Assembly: GCA_013360585.1 (NCBI GenBank)
Contig: JABWBH010000037.1
Coordinates: 1-64,000 of the forward strand
Reading direction: 5' to 3'
DNA length: 64,000 nucleotides
Origin: Phycisphaerae bacterium
GTDB lineage: Bacteria > Planctomycetota > Phycisphaerae > UBA1845
Below the pieces are notes generated by a model. That model was not told the DNA's origin, did not search any database, and worked only from the letters and a program-made list of their open reading frames with translations. The position numbers were made by a program, and so were the translations under genes. Positions 55,025 to 63,226 of the stretch are shown here, in pieces (position 1 is the stretch's first letter; every line of letters begins with the position of its first letter).

Positions 55025-56782
55025 TCACCGCACCTCACGCACCACCACGCGGTTCCCCTGCCGCTCGACCACTTTCACCCCCACGCCGCTTTCGATGTAC
55101 TCCCCTTGCGTCACCACGTCCACCAGCACCGCCCCGAAGCGCGCCTTTCCCGCAGGACGCAGCGGACCCTGACTCACCCCCATGTCGCCCGGCTGCGCCA
55201 AGCCGTAGTACGCATCCTCCACCGCCACCGCGTCCGCCGTCGGATTCGCGGGGATCACCTTCCGGAAGATCGGGATATGCGGCATGTACTTCGCCAGCAC
55301 GAACATCCCGACAAGCGACGTCGTCAGCGCGAAGACCACCGCTTTGACCCCGGTGTACAAAGCGTCGATCGTCGGCTGCAACTGCGGCACGTACAACGGC
55401 GATGTCCGGCCCGGTTCGTCCGGCATGAACGTCGCCACCAGCCCCGCCAGAAGCAGCAGCGCCCCGGACACGCCCGCGACCCCGAATCCCGGAAGGACGA
55501 ACACCTCGACCGCCAGCAGCACGATCCCCACCCCGATCAGCACCAGCTCCCACGTGTTCGCCAGCCCCGTCAGGTACGGCGCACCCACGAAGATCGCCAG
55601 CGCAATCAGCGCCACCAGCCCCGGAACGCCCACGCCCGGCGTGTTGAACTCCACGTACGCCCCGAGAAACACGAGGATCAGCAGAAACCCGCGCACATAA
55701 GGCGACGTCAGCCACGTCGCCAGGTTCTCCGACCACAACGTGTCCATCCGCGTGATCGTCGCCGCGCCGTAGCGCGCCTGAAGGTCCGCATCCTGGGCGA
55801 TGATCGCCCGGTTGAATCCGAAGGCGTGCGCCTCTCCCGCGTTCATCTCCAGAAGCTGGTCCTCCCGGTCGATCGGCTGCGTCAGCGCGATCGCTTTTCC
55901 CGTCACCAGGTCCACGTAAGACTCAACCAGCCTCCACTCCCCGGACGCCGCCGCCCCGTCTTCGCCCATCCCGAGGATCGCCCGCGTCACCTTCTGCACC
56001 GCGTTCCCGTCGGAACCCGCCTCGCGCTCGCCCAGCCGCTTCTGCTTTTCCTCGCGGAACACGAACTCGCGCTCGCCCGTCCGTGCGTTCTCGAGCCACC
56101 AGACCTCGCGCTCCGGGATCACGAACGCCTCACACAGCACCTCGCTGTACCCGTTCAGCTTCGCCGACGACCGGAACCGCGCCAGCACCGGCGTGTACAC
56201 CTTCGGCTGCAGCGCCTCCGGAACCGCGTCCGCCCCTTCCGCGCCGAACATGATCACCTGCGAGTCGCCCATCGTGGACGACGGCGCCATCACGATCTCG
56301 TTGCACGCGACCGCGATGATCGTCCCGGCGCTGTGCGCCTGCGGGTTCACCCACGCCGCCGTCCGAAGATCGCGCGTGTTCTCGATCAGGTGCGCGATGT
56401 CCAGCGCGCTGTCCAGGTACCCGCCCGGCGTGTCCAGCTCGAACACCACGAGGTCCGCCCCCGCCTTCCGCGCCGCCTCGATCCGCCGCTTCAAACTGCC
56501 CGTCGTCACGTCGGTGATCTCGTCGCGGATCGTGATGATCGCCGCATGCCGGTAGGACCGGTCCGCCGCACCTTCCTCCGCAGCCGCCGGGGTTTTCGCT
56601 GAATCCTCGGGCGCCAAGGCCGATTCCGCCGCGGCTTCGCTCGACTCGGCGGGAGGCGATCCGGACGTTGCGCCCTCCTGCAACGACCCGGCGGCGATCG
56701 ACCGCGATGTCCACGCCGCAGTCATCGCCCCCAGAACGGCCAGGGTGAACTTCAAAGATAGGCGAAGGCGGATGCGCAACAT
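55025..56782 (-). CDS. Long NfeD protein (ClpP-class membrane serine protease + NfeD domain)
   Basis: 585 residues, signal peptide (LAVLGAMTAAWTSRSIAAG). The N-terminal half is a ClpP/crotonase-like protease domain: ADLVVFELDTPGGYLDSALD, and the serine motif PQAHSAGTIIAVACNEIVMA with catalytic Ser in HSAG. The C-terminal half has about four membrane helices (GFLLILVFLGAYVEFN; LVALIALAIFVGAPYLTGL; VLIGVGIVLLAVEVFVL) and the NfeD beta domain (GVSQGPLRPAGKARFGAVLV). The long form cleaves membrane-associated proteins such as stomatin/flotillin partners. It heads a co-directional NfeD-NfeD-FloA cluster. Confidence 0.93.
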   Translation of the reverse strand: MLRIRLRLSLKFTLAVLGAMTAAWTSRSIAAGSLQEGATSGSPPAESSEAAAESALAPEDSAKTPAAAEEGAADRSYRHAAIITIRDEITDVTTGSLKRRIEAARKAGADLVVFELDTPGGYLDSALDIAHLIENTRDLRTAAWVNPQAHSAGTIIAVACNEIVMAPSSTMGDSQVIMFGAEGADAVPEALQPKVYTPVLARFRSSAKLNGYSEVLCEAFVIPEREVWWLENARTGEREFVFREEKQKRLGEREAGSDGNAVQKVTRAILGMGEDGAAASGEWRLVESYVDLVTGKAIALTQPIDREDQLLEMNAGEAHAFGFNRAIIAQDADLQARYGAATITRMDTLWSENLATWLTSPYVRGFLLILVFLGAYVEFNTPGVGVPGLVALIALAIFVGAPYLTGLANTWELVLIGVGIVLLAVEVFVLPGFGVAGVSGALLLLAGLVATFMPDEPGRTSPLYVPQLQPTIDALYTGVKAVVFALTTSLVGMFVLAKYMPHIPIFRKVIPANPTADAVAVEDAYYGLAQPGDMGVSQGPLRPAGKARFGAVLVDVVTQGEYIESGVGVKVVERQGNRVVVREVR

Positions 56783-56995
56783 AAGCCCTCCTCCCGGAAG
56801 CCCCGTCGGGACACCCCGCGTTGATTTGGACTTCTCCAGGATATCTTAGGTCGATTGTCAGGTCGGACAAGTTGAATTCCCGACCGAACTTGGAACCGCC
56901 GTCGGACCAGCCTTGCGGACGAAAGGCGGAGGTCGGGGTGAAACCGAAGGCTCAAGCCGCCTCATAACCCTGATTCACGATCCCCGACGCGCAGG

Positions 56996-58012
56996 TCACG
57001 CCCCGTCCAGCTCCCAGCGCTCATCGCGGATCGCTTCGGTAATCCGGTCGGCCATCTCGACCGCCGCCAGCCCGTCCTCCGCGGTCACCGCGGGCGCGGC
57101 GCCGGTGCGCACGCTGGCGAGAAACGCCTCGATCTCGCTGCGCAGCGGGTCGCCCTCCTCGACCGCCAGCGGCTCGACCTTCACCAGCGCGCTGTAATCC
57201 ACCCCCTGCATCTGCGACAGGTCGTCGAAGTTGCGCTCGCGGGCGAGCTTGATCACGTCGATGTGATCGCGAATCCGGATCGCGATGCCCGTGCGTTTCT
57301 GATAATCCATCGCGACGTACCCGGTCGGCGCGAAGATGCGGATCTTCCGCTCCGTCTTCAGCGCCAGACGCGACGCCGTCATGTTGACCACCGTCCCGTC
57401 CGCGAAGCGGATCCGGGCGTTCGCCACGTCCGCGTGAGGCCCCAGCAGCGCCACCCCCACCGCGTGAACTTTGTACTCCCGCTGCCCCACGAGGTGCAGG
57501 ATGATGTCGATATCGTGGATCATCATGTCCGCCACGACGCTGATGTCCGCGCTGCGGAACGTGAAGGGGCTGATGCGGTGCGTCTCGATGAACCTCGGGC
57601 GCAGGCTCATCCGCAGCATCGCCTGCACCACCGGGTTGAACCGCTCCGAGTGCCCGACCTGCACGAGCGCCCCGCAGCGCCGCGCCGTCTCGACGATCCG
57701 CCGCGCCGACGCCGCGCCCGACGCCAGCGGTTTCTCAATAAGCACCGCGACCCGGCGCTCGATCAGCGGCGTCGCCACCGTCTCATGAAACGCCGTCGGC
57801 ACGGCGACGCTCGCCGCAACCACGTCGCGCGGAAGCTCCCGCGCATCCGTCAGCGCCGTGCAACCGAACTGCGACGCCAGCGCTTCCGCCCGCCCTCGAT
57901 CCGAATCCACCACCGCGGCAAGACGACACCCTGATAAACCCGCATACGTGCGGGCATGATGCGCTCCCATCTTCCCCGCGCCGATGACCGCAACCTTCAG
58001 TACTTCCGACAT
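56996..58012 (-). CDS. Gfo/Idh/MocA-family oxidoreductase
   Basis: 338 residues. An N-terminal Rossmann fold (KVAVIGAGKMGAHHARTYAG) binds NAD(P); the EKPLASGAASARRI motif supplies the conserved Glu-Lys-Pro near the nicotinamide. The C-terminal beta-sheet domain contains DMMIHDIDIILHLVG, the usual DxxxHDxDxxxxL motif with the catalytic His. These enzymes oxidise sugars or inositols or act on UDP-sugar intermediates; the substrate cannot be told from the sequence. No sugar transporter nearby. Confidence 0.92.
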   Translation of the reverse strand: MSEVLKVAVIGAGKMGAHHARTYAGLSGCRLAAVVDSDRGRAEALASQFGCTALTDARELPRDVVAASVAVPTAFHETVATPLIERRVAVLIEKPLASGAASARRIVETARRCGALVQVGHSERFNPVVQAMLRMSLRPRFIETHRISPFTFRSADISVVADMMIHDIDIILHLVGQREYKVHAVGVALLGPHADVANARIRFADGTVVNMTASRLALKTERKIRIFAPTGYVAMDYQKRTGIAIRIRDHIDVIKLARERNFDDLSQMQGVDYSALVKVEPLAVEEGDPLRSEIEAFLASVRTGAAPAVTAEDGLAAVEMADRITEAIRDERWELDGA

Positions 58013-58051
58013 GAGGGCAGCCTAACCCGCGCATCGCGCTTCAGGCAACCG

Positions 58052-58079
58052 TCGAGCCTCGGGCTTCAGCCCGCGCGAA
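58052..58079 (-). repeat. Dispersed palindromic repeat family B, copy 2
   Basis: On the minus strand reads TTCGCGCGGGCTGAAGCCCG followed by AGGCTCGA, 26 of 28 identical to 27942-27969. It lies 40 nt upstream of the Gfo/Idh gene, downstream of the dihydroorotate-dehydrogenase-like gene. Confidence 0.65.
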
Positions 58080-58181
58080 AACCCCAACCTGCTCCTTCAA
58101 CCACCGCCTCGCCAACCCCACCCCGCGCGGCGCGTCCACCTGCTCACATCAGCGCGCCCCCGCTCACCCGCGCCGCAAACC

Positions 58182-59186
58182 TCACTCCGCGCTCACCCCC
58201 TGCCACGTCTGAAGCAGATGCATGTAATTCGCCCGCTCGTAAACCTGAGGATTCGGACACCGCGAGAGGCTCAGGCTCCCCACGAGTTGGCGAAGGTTCG
58301 CGTACTCGTTCTCCTCCAGCCACGCCGCCAGGTCCGTCCGCAGGCGCCGCAGATGCTCCGGTCCGTGCAGAAGCAGCGCCGACGTTGTCTGCACCGCCGA
58401 CGCCCCGCACATCATCGCCTTCACCGCGTCCACCGCGGTATGTACGCCCCCGGTCACCGCCAGCGACGCCTCGACCCGATCAAACAGGATCGCCAGCCAC
58501 CGCAACCGCGGCAGCAGGTCCGCCGACGTGGAAAGATGCAGATGCGTCACCGCGGCGAGCATCTCCAGGTCGACATCCGCCGCGAAGTACCGGTTGTACA
58601 ACACCAGCGCATCCGCCCCCACCGTCGCCGCCCGGGACGCGAAATTCGCCAGCGACGTAAAAAACGGCGACAGCTTCACCGCCACCGGAATATGCACCGC
58701 CTCGGACACCGACCGGATCACCGACTCCAACCGCGCCTCAATAAGTCGTCCTTCGATTTCTGGATCCGCATTCAGCACATAAAGATTCAATTCGATCCCG
58801 TCGGCCCCCGCTTGCTCCGCCAGCCGCGCGTACTCCAACCAACCTCCCGGCGTCGTCCCGTTCAGCGACGCCAGCACCGGCGCGTCCACCGCCTCGCGCA
58901 CACGCTGAAGATGCGCCAGATACTCCTGCGGTCCGACCGCAAACTCCGAAGGCTCGGGCAGATACGTCGCCGCTTCCCCGAACGAGTGCGCTGGTTCGTG
59001 CAGCGCCTGATGCGTCGCGAGGCTCTCCGCGGTGATCTGCTCCTCGAACAAAGACCGCAGCACGATCATCGACGCCCCCGCATCCTCCAGCCTCCGTGCC
59101 CCCGCCACTGTGTCCGAAAGCGGACCCGCCCCGGCGATAAACGGGTTCGGAAGGTGAAAACCCATGTAATTCGTCGTAAGATCCAT
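58182..59186 (-). CDS. Dihydroorotate dehydrogenase-like flavoprotein
   Basis: 334 residues. TIM-barrel of the PyrD superfamily: TTNYMGFHLPNPFIAGAGPL, VLASLNGTTPGGWLEYARLA, GADGIELNLYVLNADPEIEG, VAVKLSPFFTSLANFASRAA, ALVLYNRYFAADVDLE, and the phosphate-binding SLAVTGGVHTAVDAVKAMMC, GASAVQTTSALLLHGPEHL. The Cys/Ser base loop of true class 1 DHODs is altered (NLYVLNADP region), and such proteins are usually annotated only as dihydroorotate-dehydrogenase-like. Probably FMN-dependent, cytosolic; a role in pyrimidine synthesis is uncertain. Confidence 0.88.
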   Translation of the reverse strand: MDLTTNYMGFHLPNPFIAGAGPLSDTVAGARRLEDAGASMIVLRSLFEEQITAESLATHQALHEPAHSFGEAATYLPEPSEFAVGPQEYLAHLQRVREAVDAPVLASLNGTTPGGWLEYARLAEQAGADGIELNLYVLNADPEIEGRLIEARLESVIRSVSEAVHIPVAVKLSPFFTSLANFASRAATVGADALVLYNRYFAADVDLEMLAAVTHLHLSTSADLLPRLRWLAILFDRVEASLAVTGGVHTAVDAVKAMMCGASAVQTTSALLLHGPEHLRRLRTDLAAWLEENEYANLRQLVGSLSLSRCPNPQVYERANYMHLLQTWQGVSAE

Positions 59187-59459
59187 CCAACATCTCCCGA
59201 GACTGAACTTCTCGCCGCGCCGCAGGAATCAGGACGGGCGACCGCGTCGTTCCGCCGCAATACCGGACACTCCGGCCGGCCGGCCAGCCAGCACGTAGGT
59301 GGCAGCCGGTCGCTCCGGGGCGACCAATGTCCGCATCCGAGCGCGCACGCCGACGCGCCCGGTCCTCCTGGCGACAAGAGCAATATGCGTGCCAGCAAGC
59401 TCCACGTGCCCCGGATTCACCCGAAGTCGAGTCCTGCTTCAGGGGCCCAGGCCCGTCGT

Positions 59460-59984
59460 TCACGGCGCGCCCTGGCGCGCGCGGTAGCCCGGTGCGGGAA
59501 TGCCGAGTCCCTTGGCGCCCCACAGCAGCGGGTAAAACACCAGCGGCGCAGCGCACGCGGTGTACAACGTTGATGTCGCCGCAGCCCAGAACTCCGCCGC
59601 AAAACCGCCCAGCGTTCCCGGCCACGCGAATCCTCGATAAAGCAGAAGCGCCGCCGACAACACTGCCCCAGCGGCAACTACGAGGGCGATCTGCACCGCC
59701 ACGTGATAGATGAACACCCGATCTCGCACAACCGCGAGCGTCAACCCCGCCAGGCCGTAACTGACGGTGAACACCCCGACCGGCTCGATGCTCGTGACAT
59801 CCAGGGCAAGCCCCACGATCCACCCGCCGCAAAGACGCACCGGGCGACTCGCGTGAAGCGACAGGAACGCCGCGAGCATAAGGGGAAAATCCGGACGCGC
59901 TGCCCCCCACTGAAACCGTGGCGTAACGACACCCTGAAGCGCCACCGCAACCGCTGTCAGCAGAATCAGCACCCACGCCCGCAT
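59460..59984 (-). CDS. mreD: Rod-shape-determining protein MreD-like
   Basis: 174 residues, about five membrane helices (AWVLILLTAVAVALQGVVTP; PLMLAAFLSLHASRP; LCGGWIVGLALDVTSIEPVG; AVQIALVVAAGAVLSAALLL). The RPDFPLMLAAFLSL and GLALDVTSIEPVGVFTVSYG segments match the MreD pattern (RPDLLLLL...; GLxxDxxSxxPLGxxxLxY). MreD works with MreB/MreC in lateral wall synthesis, yet no mreC or mreB is next to it here; the upstream neighbour is a HEAT-repeat lipoprotein. Family call is fairly good, weaker than for the enzymes. Confidence 0.75.
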   Translation of the reverse strand: MRAWVLILLTAVAVALQGVVTPRFQWGAARPDFPLMLAAFLSLHASRPVRLCGGWIVGLALDVTSIEPVGVFTVSYGLAGLTLAVVRDRVFIYHVAVQIALVVAAGAVLSAALLLYRGFAWPGTLGGFAAEFWAAATSTLYTACAAPLVFYPLLWGAKGLGIPAPGYRARQGAP

Positions 59985-60074
59985 CGACTTCCGACTCCGT
60001 CCGACTCCGTGTCCTCGTGTCGCGCCGGGAGAGTCGTATTGGCAGCCTCAGACCCCGCCCGATCAACACCAGAC

Positions 60075-60100
60075 CCCCGCTTCCTCACGGGCGCAGCTCG
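60075..60100 (+). repeat. Dispersed repeat family A copy
   Basis: CCCCGCTTCCTCACGGGCGC followed by AGCTCG, in the intergenic region between mreD and the HEAT-repeat gene. Confidence 0.55.
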
Positions 60101-60139
60101 ATCTTGCAACCGGTTCATACGGTTCTGCTGACAACGCGG

Positions 60140-61270
60140 TTAAGGCTTCGCGCGCTGAGCCGACGGCGGCGCCGAGAACAGAGGAGGCGCTTCTCGCGAA
60201 ATCTTCAGAATCGCCCCCGCCGCCGCCACCTGCAGGCGCGGATCTTCGCCGCGCTCCAGAATCCGGGCGAGCGCCGGCAGCGCCGCCGGATCGCCGATGT
60301 CGCCCAGCGCCGCCGCCGCCATCGCGCGGATGCGCACGCGCTGCGCTTCTGGCGCATCCTCAGCCTCTTCACGCCGCGGACGGTTGAAGCTCAAGCCCTT
60401 TACCGCCAGATCCAGACCGTCGCGCTTCCCCAGGCGCCCCAGCGCCCGCGCCGCCGCCAGCCGCGTCTCCAGATGCGACGCGTTCCCGAGCTTTTCCCGC
60501 AGCAACTCCGCGTCCGTCGGATTCCGCGTCGTTCCCAGCGCCCCGACCGCGAACGCTTCCTGCGACCCGATCCCGCTGTGCGCCATGTAGTGAAGCTGCG
60601 ATCGCGCCTCCTCCACCCCCAGCGCCGCGAGCGCCTCGAGTGCGAAATCCTGCACGCGCGGATCCTTGTCGCGCATTGCCCGCGCGAGCGGCTGCACCGC
60701 GCTAGGCTCGCCCAGCCGCCCCAGCAGCATCGCCGCGTTGCATCGGACGAGCGAATCCGAATGCGTCAGAAGCAGGTCAACCAGTTCGCCGGAGCGTTCA
60801 CGATGCCCCAGCCTGTGCCTTGCGTACAACGCCGCGGCTCGCACGCTGGCGTCCGGGTCGTCCAGCAGCTTTCGCGCGGCGGCGCCGGCGGACTCATCCT
60901 TCAGATCGCCGACCGCCGCACACGCCGCGAAGCGCACCCCCGGATGCTCATCAAGTAGCGCGAGACGGATTCGGGGACACAATGCCTGATCCTCCGCCCC
61001 CGCCATCGCCTCCACCGCCGCTGCACGCACGACGGGATTGTCCGGGTAAACGACCGCCCGCCGCAGGCACTCCCGCGCAAGGTCCAGCGACGACGATGTC
61101 CCCCCGCGGCCGGACAAGGTCGCCGGATACGGGTCCGCCGGTCCTGGCGCAGCGCATCCGGCGCCCGCCGCTGCCAGCACTCCCGCCAGCCGCACCCACC
61201 CCCACGCCCCCGCGCCGCCGGCTCCCGGCCGGTTCAACCATCCCCGTCTCCCGCATCCGTCCGTCTTCAC
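60140..61270 (-). CDS. HEAT-repeat lipoprotein
   Basis: 376 residues. I chose GTG 61270 (VKTDGCGRRGW) since its GTGA overlaps the lnt stop; the longer frame is antisense-like inside lnt. The signal peptide ends in a lipobox (VLAAAGAGC). The rest is a HEAT/PBS-lyase-like solenoid: repeated pairs such as NPVVRAAAVEAMAGAEDQAL, HPGVRFAACAAVGDLKDESA, DASVRAAALYARHRLG, DSLVRCNAAMLLGRLGEPSA, RIRAMAAAALGDIGDPAALP. It is a protein-binding scaffold on the membrane, with no enzyme motif. Directly coupled to lipoprotein N-acyltransferase. Confidence 0.88.
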   Translation of the reverse strand: MKTDGCGRRGWLNRPGAGGAGAWGWVRLAGVLAAAGAGCAAPGPADPYPATLSGRGGTSSSLDLARECLRRAVVYPDNPVVRAAAVEAMAGAEDQALCPRIRLALLDEHPGVRFAACAAVGDLKDESAGAAARKLLDDPDASVRAAALYARHRLGHRERSGELVDLLLTHSDSLVRCNAAMLLGRLGEPSAVQPLARAMRDKDPRVQDFALEALAALGVEEARSQLHYMAHSGIGSQEAFAVGALGTTRNPTDAELLREKLGNASHLETRLAAARALGRLGKRDGLDLAVKGLSFNRPRREEAEDAPEAQRVRIRAMAAAALGDIGDPAALPALARILERGEDPRLQVAAAGAILKISREAPPLFSAPPSAQRAKP

Positions 61271-63072
61271 GTCGTGTTCTCCTGCACCACGGATGATCCC
61301 CGGCCCCGTGCCCGGGCAAAGATGTAGTCGAGGCAGAACACTGCCGCCGCCAGCAGGCAAGCCCACCCGAAATCGTCGCCGTGGACGCTGTACCACGTTA
61401 ATCGGTCGTCCGTCATGACGCGGGCCACGGAAAAGCCGGAGTTGTCCGCTCCCGGCGGCGGTCCTTCCGGGTTCACACGATCACGAATCCGCCCCGTCGG
61501 ATCGATGAAGCAACTGACCCCGGTGTTGACGGACCGCACGATCCCCAGCCGGTTCTCCACCGCGCGGAAAACGCACGTCGAAAGATGCTGCTCCTGCTGC
61601 GTGCCGCGCCCGAACCAGCCGTCGTTGCTGATGTTCAGCAGGAAATCAACGCGCTTGCGGCGGTCCGAGTCGGCGGCGAACTCCCGGCTGATGTAGGGCA
61701 TGACGTCCTCGTAACAGATCGGGATGCCGAACCGCCAGGTCCGCCCGTCCTGCGAGGCGGCCTCCATCGTGAACGTCCGGAACGACTCGCCTGGAAACGT
61801 CGAGAACTCGACGTTGTTGGGCCCGCTGAAGGGCACCAGCGCGTTAAGCCAGAAGTAGACCGGCCGGAGGCGCCCGAACCGGAAGGGCACGATCTCGCCG
61901 AAGTAAACGAGGTGCCGCTTGTCGTAGCGCCCGGGCTCGCCGCCGTCGGGATGAAACACGTAAGCGGAGTTGTAGACGCGCTCCGGCGCGACGAGATCAT
62001 ACGGGCGGAACTCGACCGTCGCCGCCCCCATCACGACCACGCCGCCGGTCCGGCGACTGAACTCCTCGACGTACTCATAATCCGAAGGGCGCGGATGCGT
62101 GGGCGACAGAATCATGCCCCAGGTCGATTCCGGCAGCAGGTAAAGGTCCGCGCGATGCGCGGCGGCAGCGCTCATCAACTCGCGGTAGCGGGCGAACTTC
62201 TGCCGCGCCGACGCCTCGTCTCCCGTCACAACATTCAGGTAGTCCCCCTGGATCGTCGCCACCAGCGGTCCCTCGCTCAGGCGGCTCGTGCGTATTCGAA
62301 CCTGTCCGTAAACAAGGCTGAACAGGAGCAACGCCCCCGCGAACATCGCGCCGAGCCGGGCAAGTCGTGCGCGGATCGACCGCGCCGTCGCCGACTCCCG
62401 ACCCAACCGCGCCAACACCAGATCCGCCACCGCGCCGTTGACCGCTGCCGTCACGAACGTCACGCCGTAAGCGCCGACCAGATCGGCCGTCTGAATCAAC
62501 GTCAGCACGCGGTACTGGCTGTGCGCGAGCATGAACCAGGGAAACCCGGAAAACAGGATCGCCCGCAGGAACTCCAGCCCCGTCCACAACACCGGGAACA
62601 CAATCGCCAGAGGTACCGTCCGCCGGCGCATCAGGTGGCGCAGCGGGCACGCCGCCAGCACCTCGAACAACGTCATGTAAACCGCCAGCGCGGCGTACCA
62701 CGGCCCGGCGGCCTGCTTCAACCACGACATGTTCAGCAGGTAGAACGCCGAAGTCGAGACGAACGTGAACGCGTAGACGCGACCCGGATGCCGGGACAGC
62801 CCCACCCCGACGATCCACGGAGCAAGGCACACGAACGAAACCGGCCACGCCGATATCGCCGGGTGGATCAGACTGCGCAGACCCGCCGCGACGATGAACA
62901 ACGTCAGAAGCGCCCAACGCGACGCAATTTCGGCGCCCAGCTTCGGCAGCGGTCCGACGGACGCTTCATCCGATCCGGGATCGTGCGAATCCGCACTCCC
63001 GCGCCCGCGCGCGGGAGGCGCATGTCTTACCCCCGTCGGGGCGGACGTTCTGACTTTGACGGTGACGGGCAT
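61267..63072 (-). CDS. lnt: Apolipoprotein N-acyltransferase
   Basis: 601 residues, ATG 63072. About seven membrane helices in the first 250 residues, with the family motif FRAILFSGFPWFMLAHSQYR, then a periplasmic carbon-nitrogen hydrolase domain with the Glu-Lys-Cys triad: LYLLPESTWGM (Glu), GRYDKRHLVYFGEIVP (Lys) and GIPICYEDVMP (Cys), plus NISNDGWFGRGTQQEQHL. It adds the third acyl chain to lipoproteins in the inner membrane. The N-terminal 45 residues are a charged extension. The downstream lipoprotein gene overlaps its stop by 4 nt. Confidence 0.95.
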   Translation of the reverse strand: MPVTVKVRTSAPTGVRHAPPARGRGSADSHDPGSDEASVGPLPKLGAEIASRWALLTLFIVAAGLRSLIHPAISAWPVSFVCLAPWIVGVGLSRHPGRVYAFTFVSTSAFYLLNMSWLKQAAGPWYAALAVYMTLFEVLAACPLRHLMRRRTVPLAIVFPVLWTGLEFLRAILFSGFPWFMLAHSQYRVLTLIQTADLVGAYGVTFVTAAVNGAVADLVLARLGRESATARSIRARLARLGAMFAGALLLFSLVYGQVRIRTSRLSEGPLVATIQGDYLNVVTGDEASARQKFARYRELMSAAAAHRADLYLLPESTWGMILSPTHPRPSDYEYVEEFSRRTGGVVVMGAATVEFRPYDLVAPERVYNSAYVFHPDGGEPGRYDKRHLVYFGEIVPFRFGRLRPVYFWLNALVPFSGPNNVEFSTFPGESFRTFTMEAASQDGRTWRFGIPICYEDVMPYISREFAADSDRRKRVDFLLNISNDGWFGRGTQQEQHLSTCVFRAVENRLGIVRSVNTGVSCFIDPTGRIRDRVNPEGPPPGADNSGFSVARVMTDDRLTWYSVHGDDFGWACLLAAAVFCLDYIFARARGRGSSVVQENTT

Positions 63073-63132
63073 CGGTTCGGACCTTTACCGTCCGGGGCGC
63101 GAAGCATCAAACCGCCCCCCGGCGCGCGAACC

Positions 63133-63161
63133 CGCGGTCCGGGCTTGGCGCCCGGACCGCG
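63133..63161. terminator. Strong hairpin between secF and lnt
   Basis: Perfect 12-bp stem CGCGGTCCGGGC (63133-63144) and GCCCGGACCGCG (63150-63161), loop TTGGC. It lies 66 nt past the secF stop on the minus strand. No T-run, so either a Rho-assisted terminator or an RNA stabiliser. Confidence 0.6.
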
Positions 63162-63226
63162 TTGTTCGCTCGTTCGGATCGGAAGACGCCACGACGCACC
63201 GGAAGCGGGTTCTCCGACGACGCGGC

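Noticed and set aside
54671-56602. Plus-strand open frame opposite the NfeD genes
   Set aside because: His/Arg/Pro-rich shadow of long NfeD.
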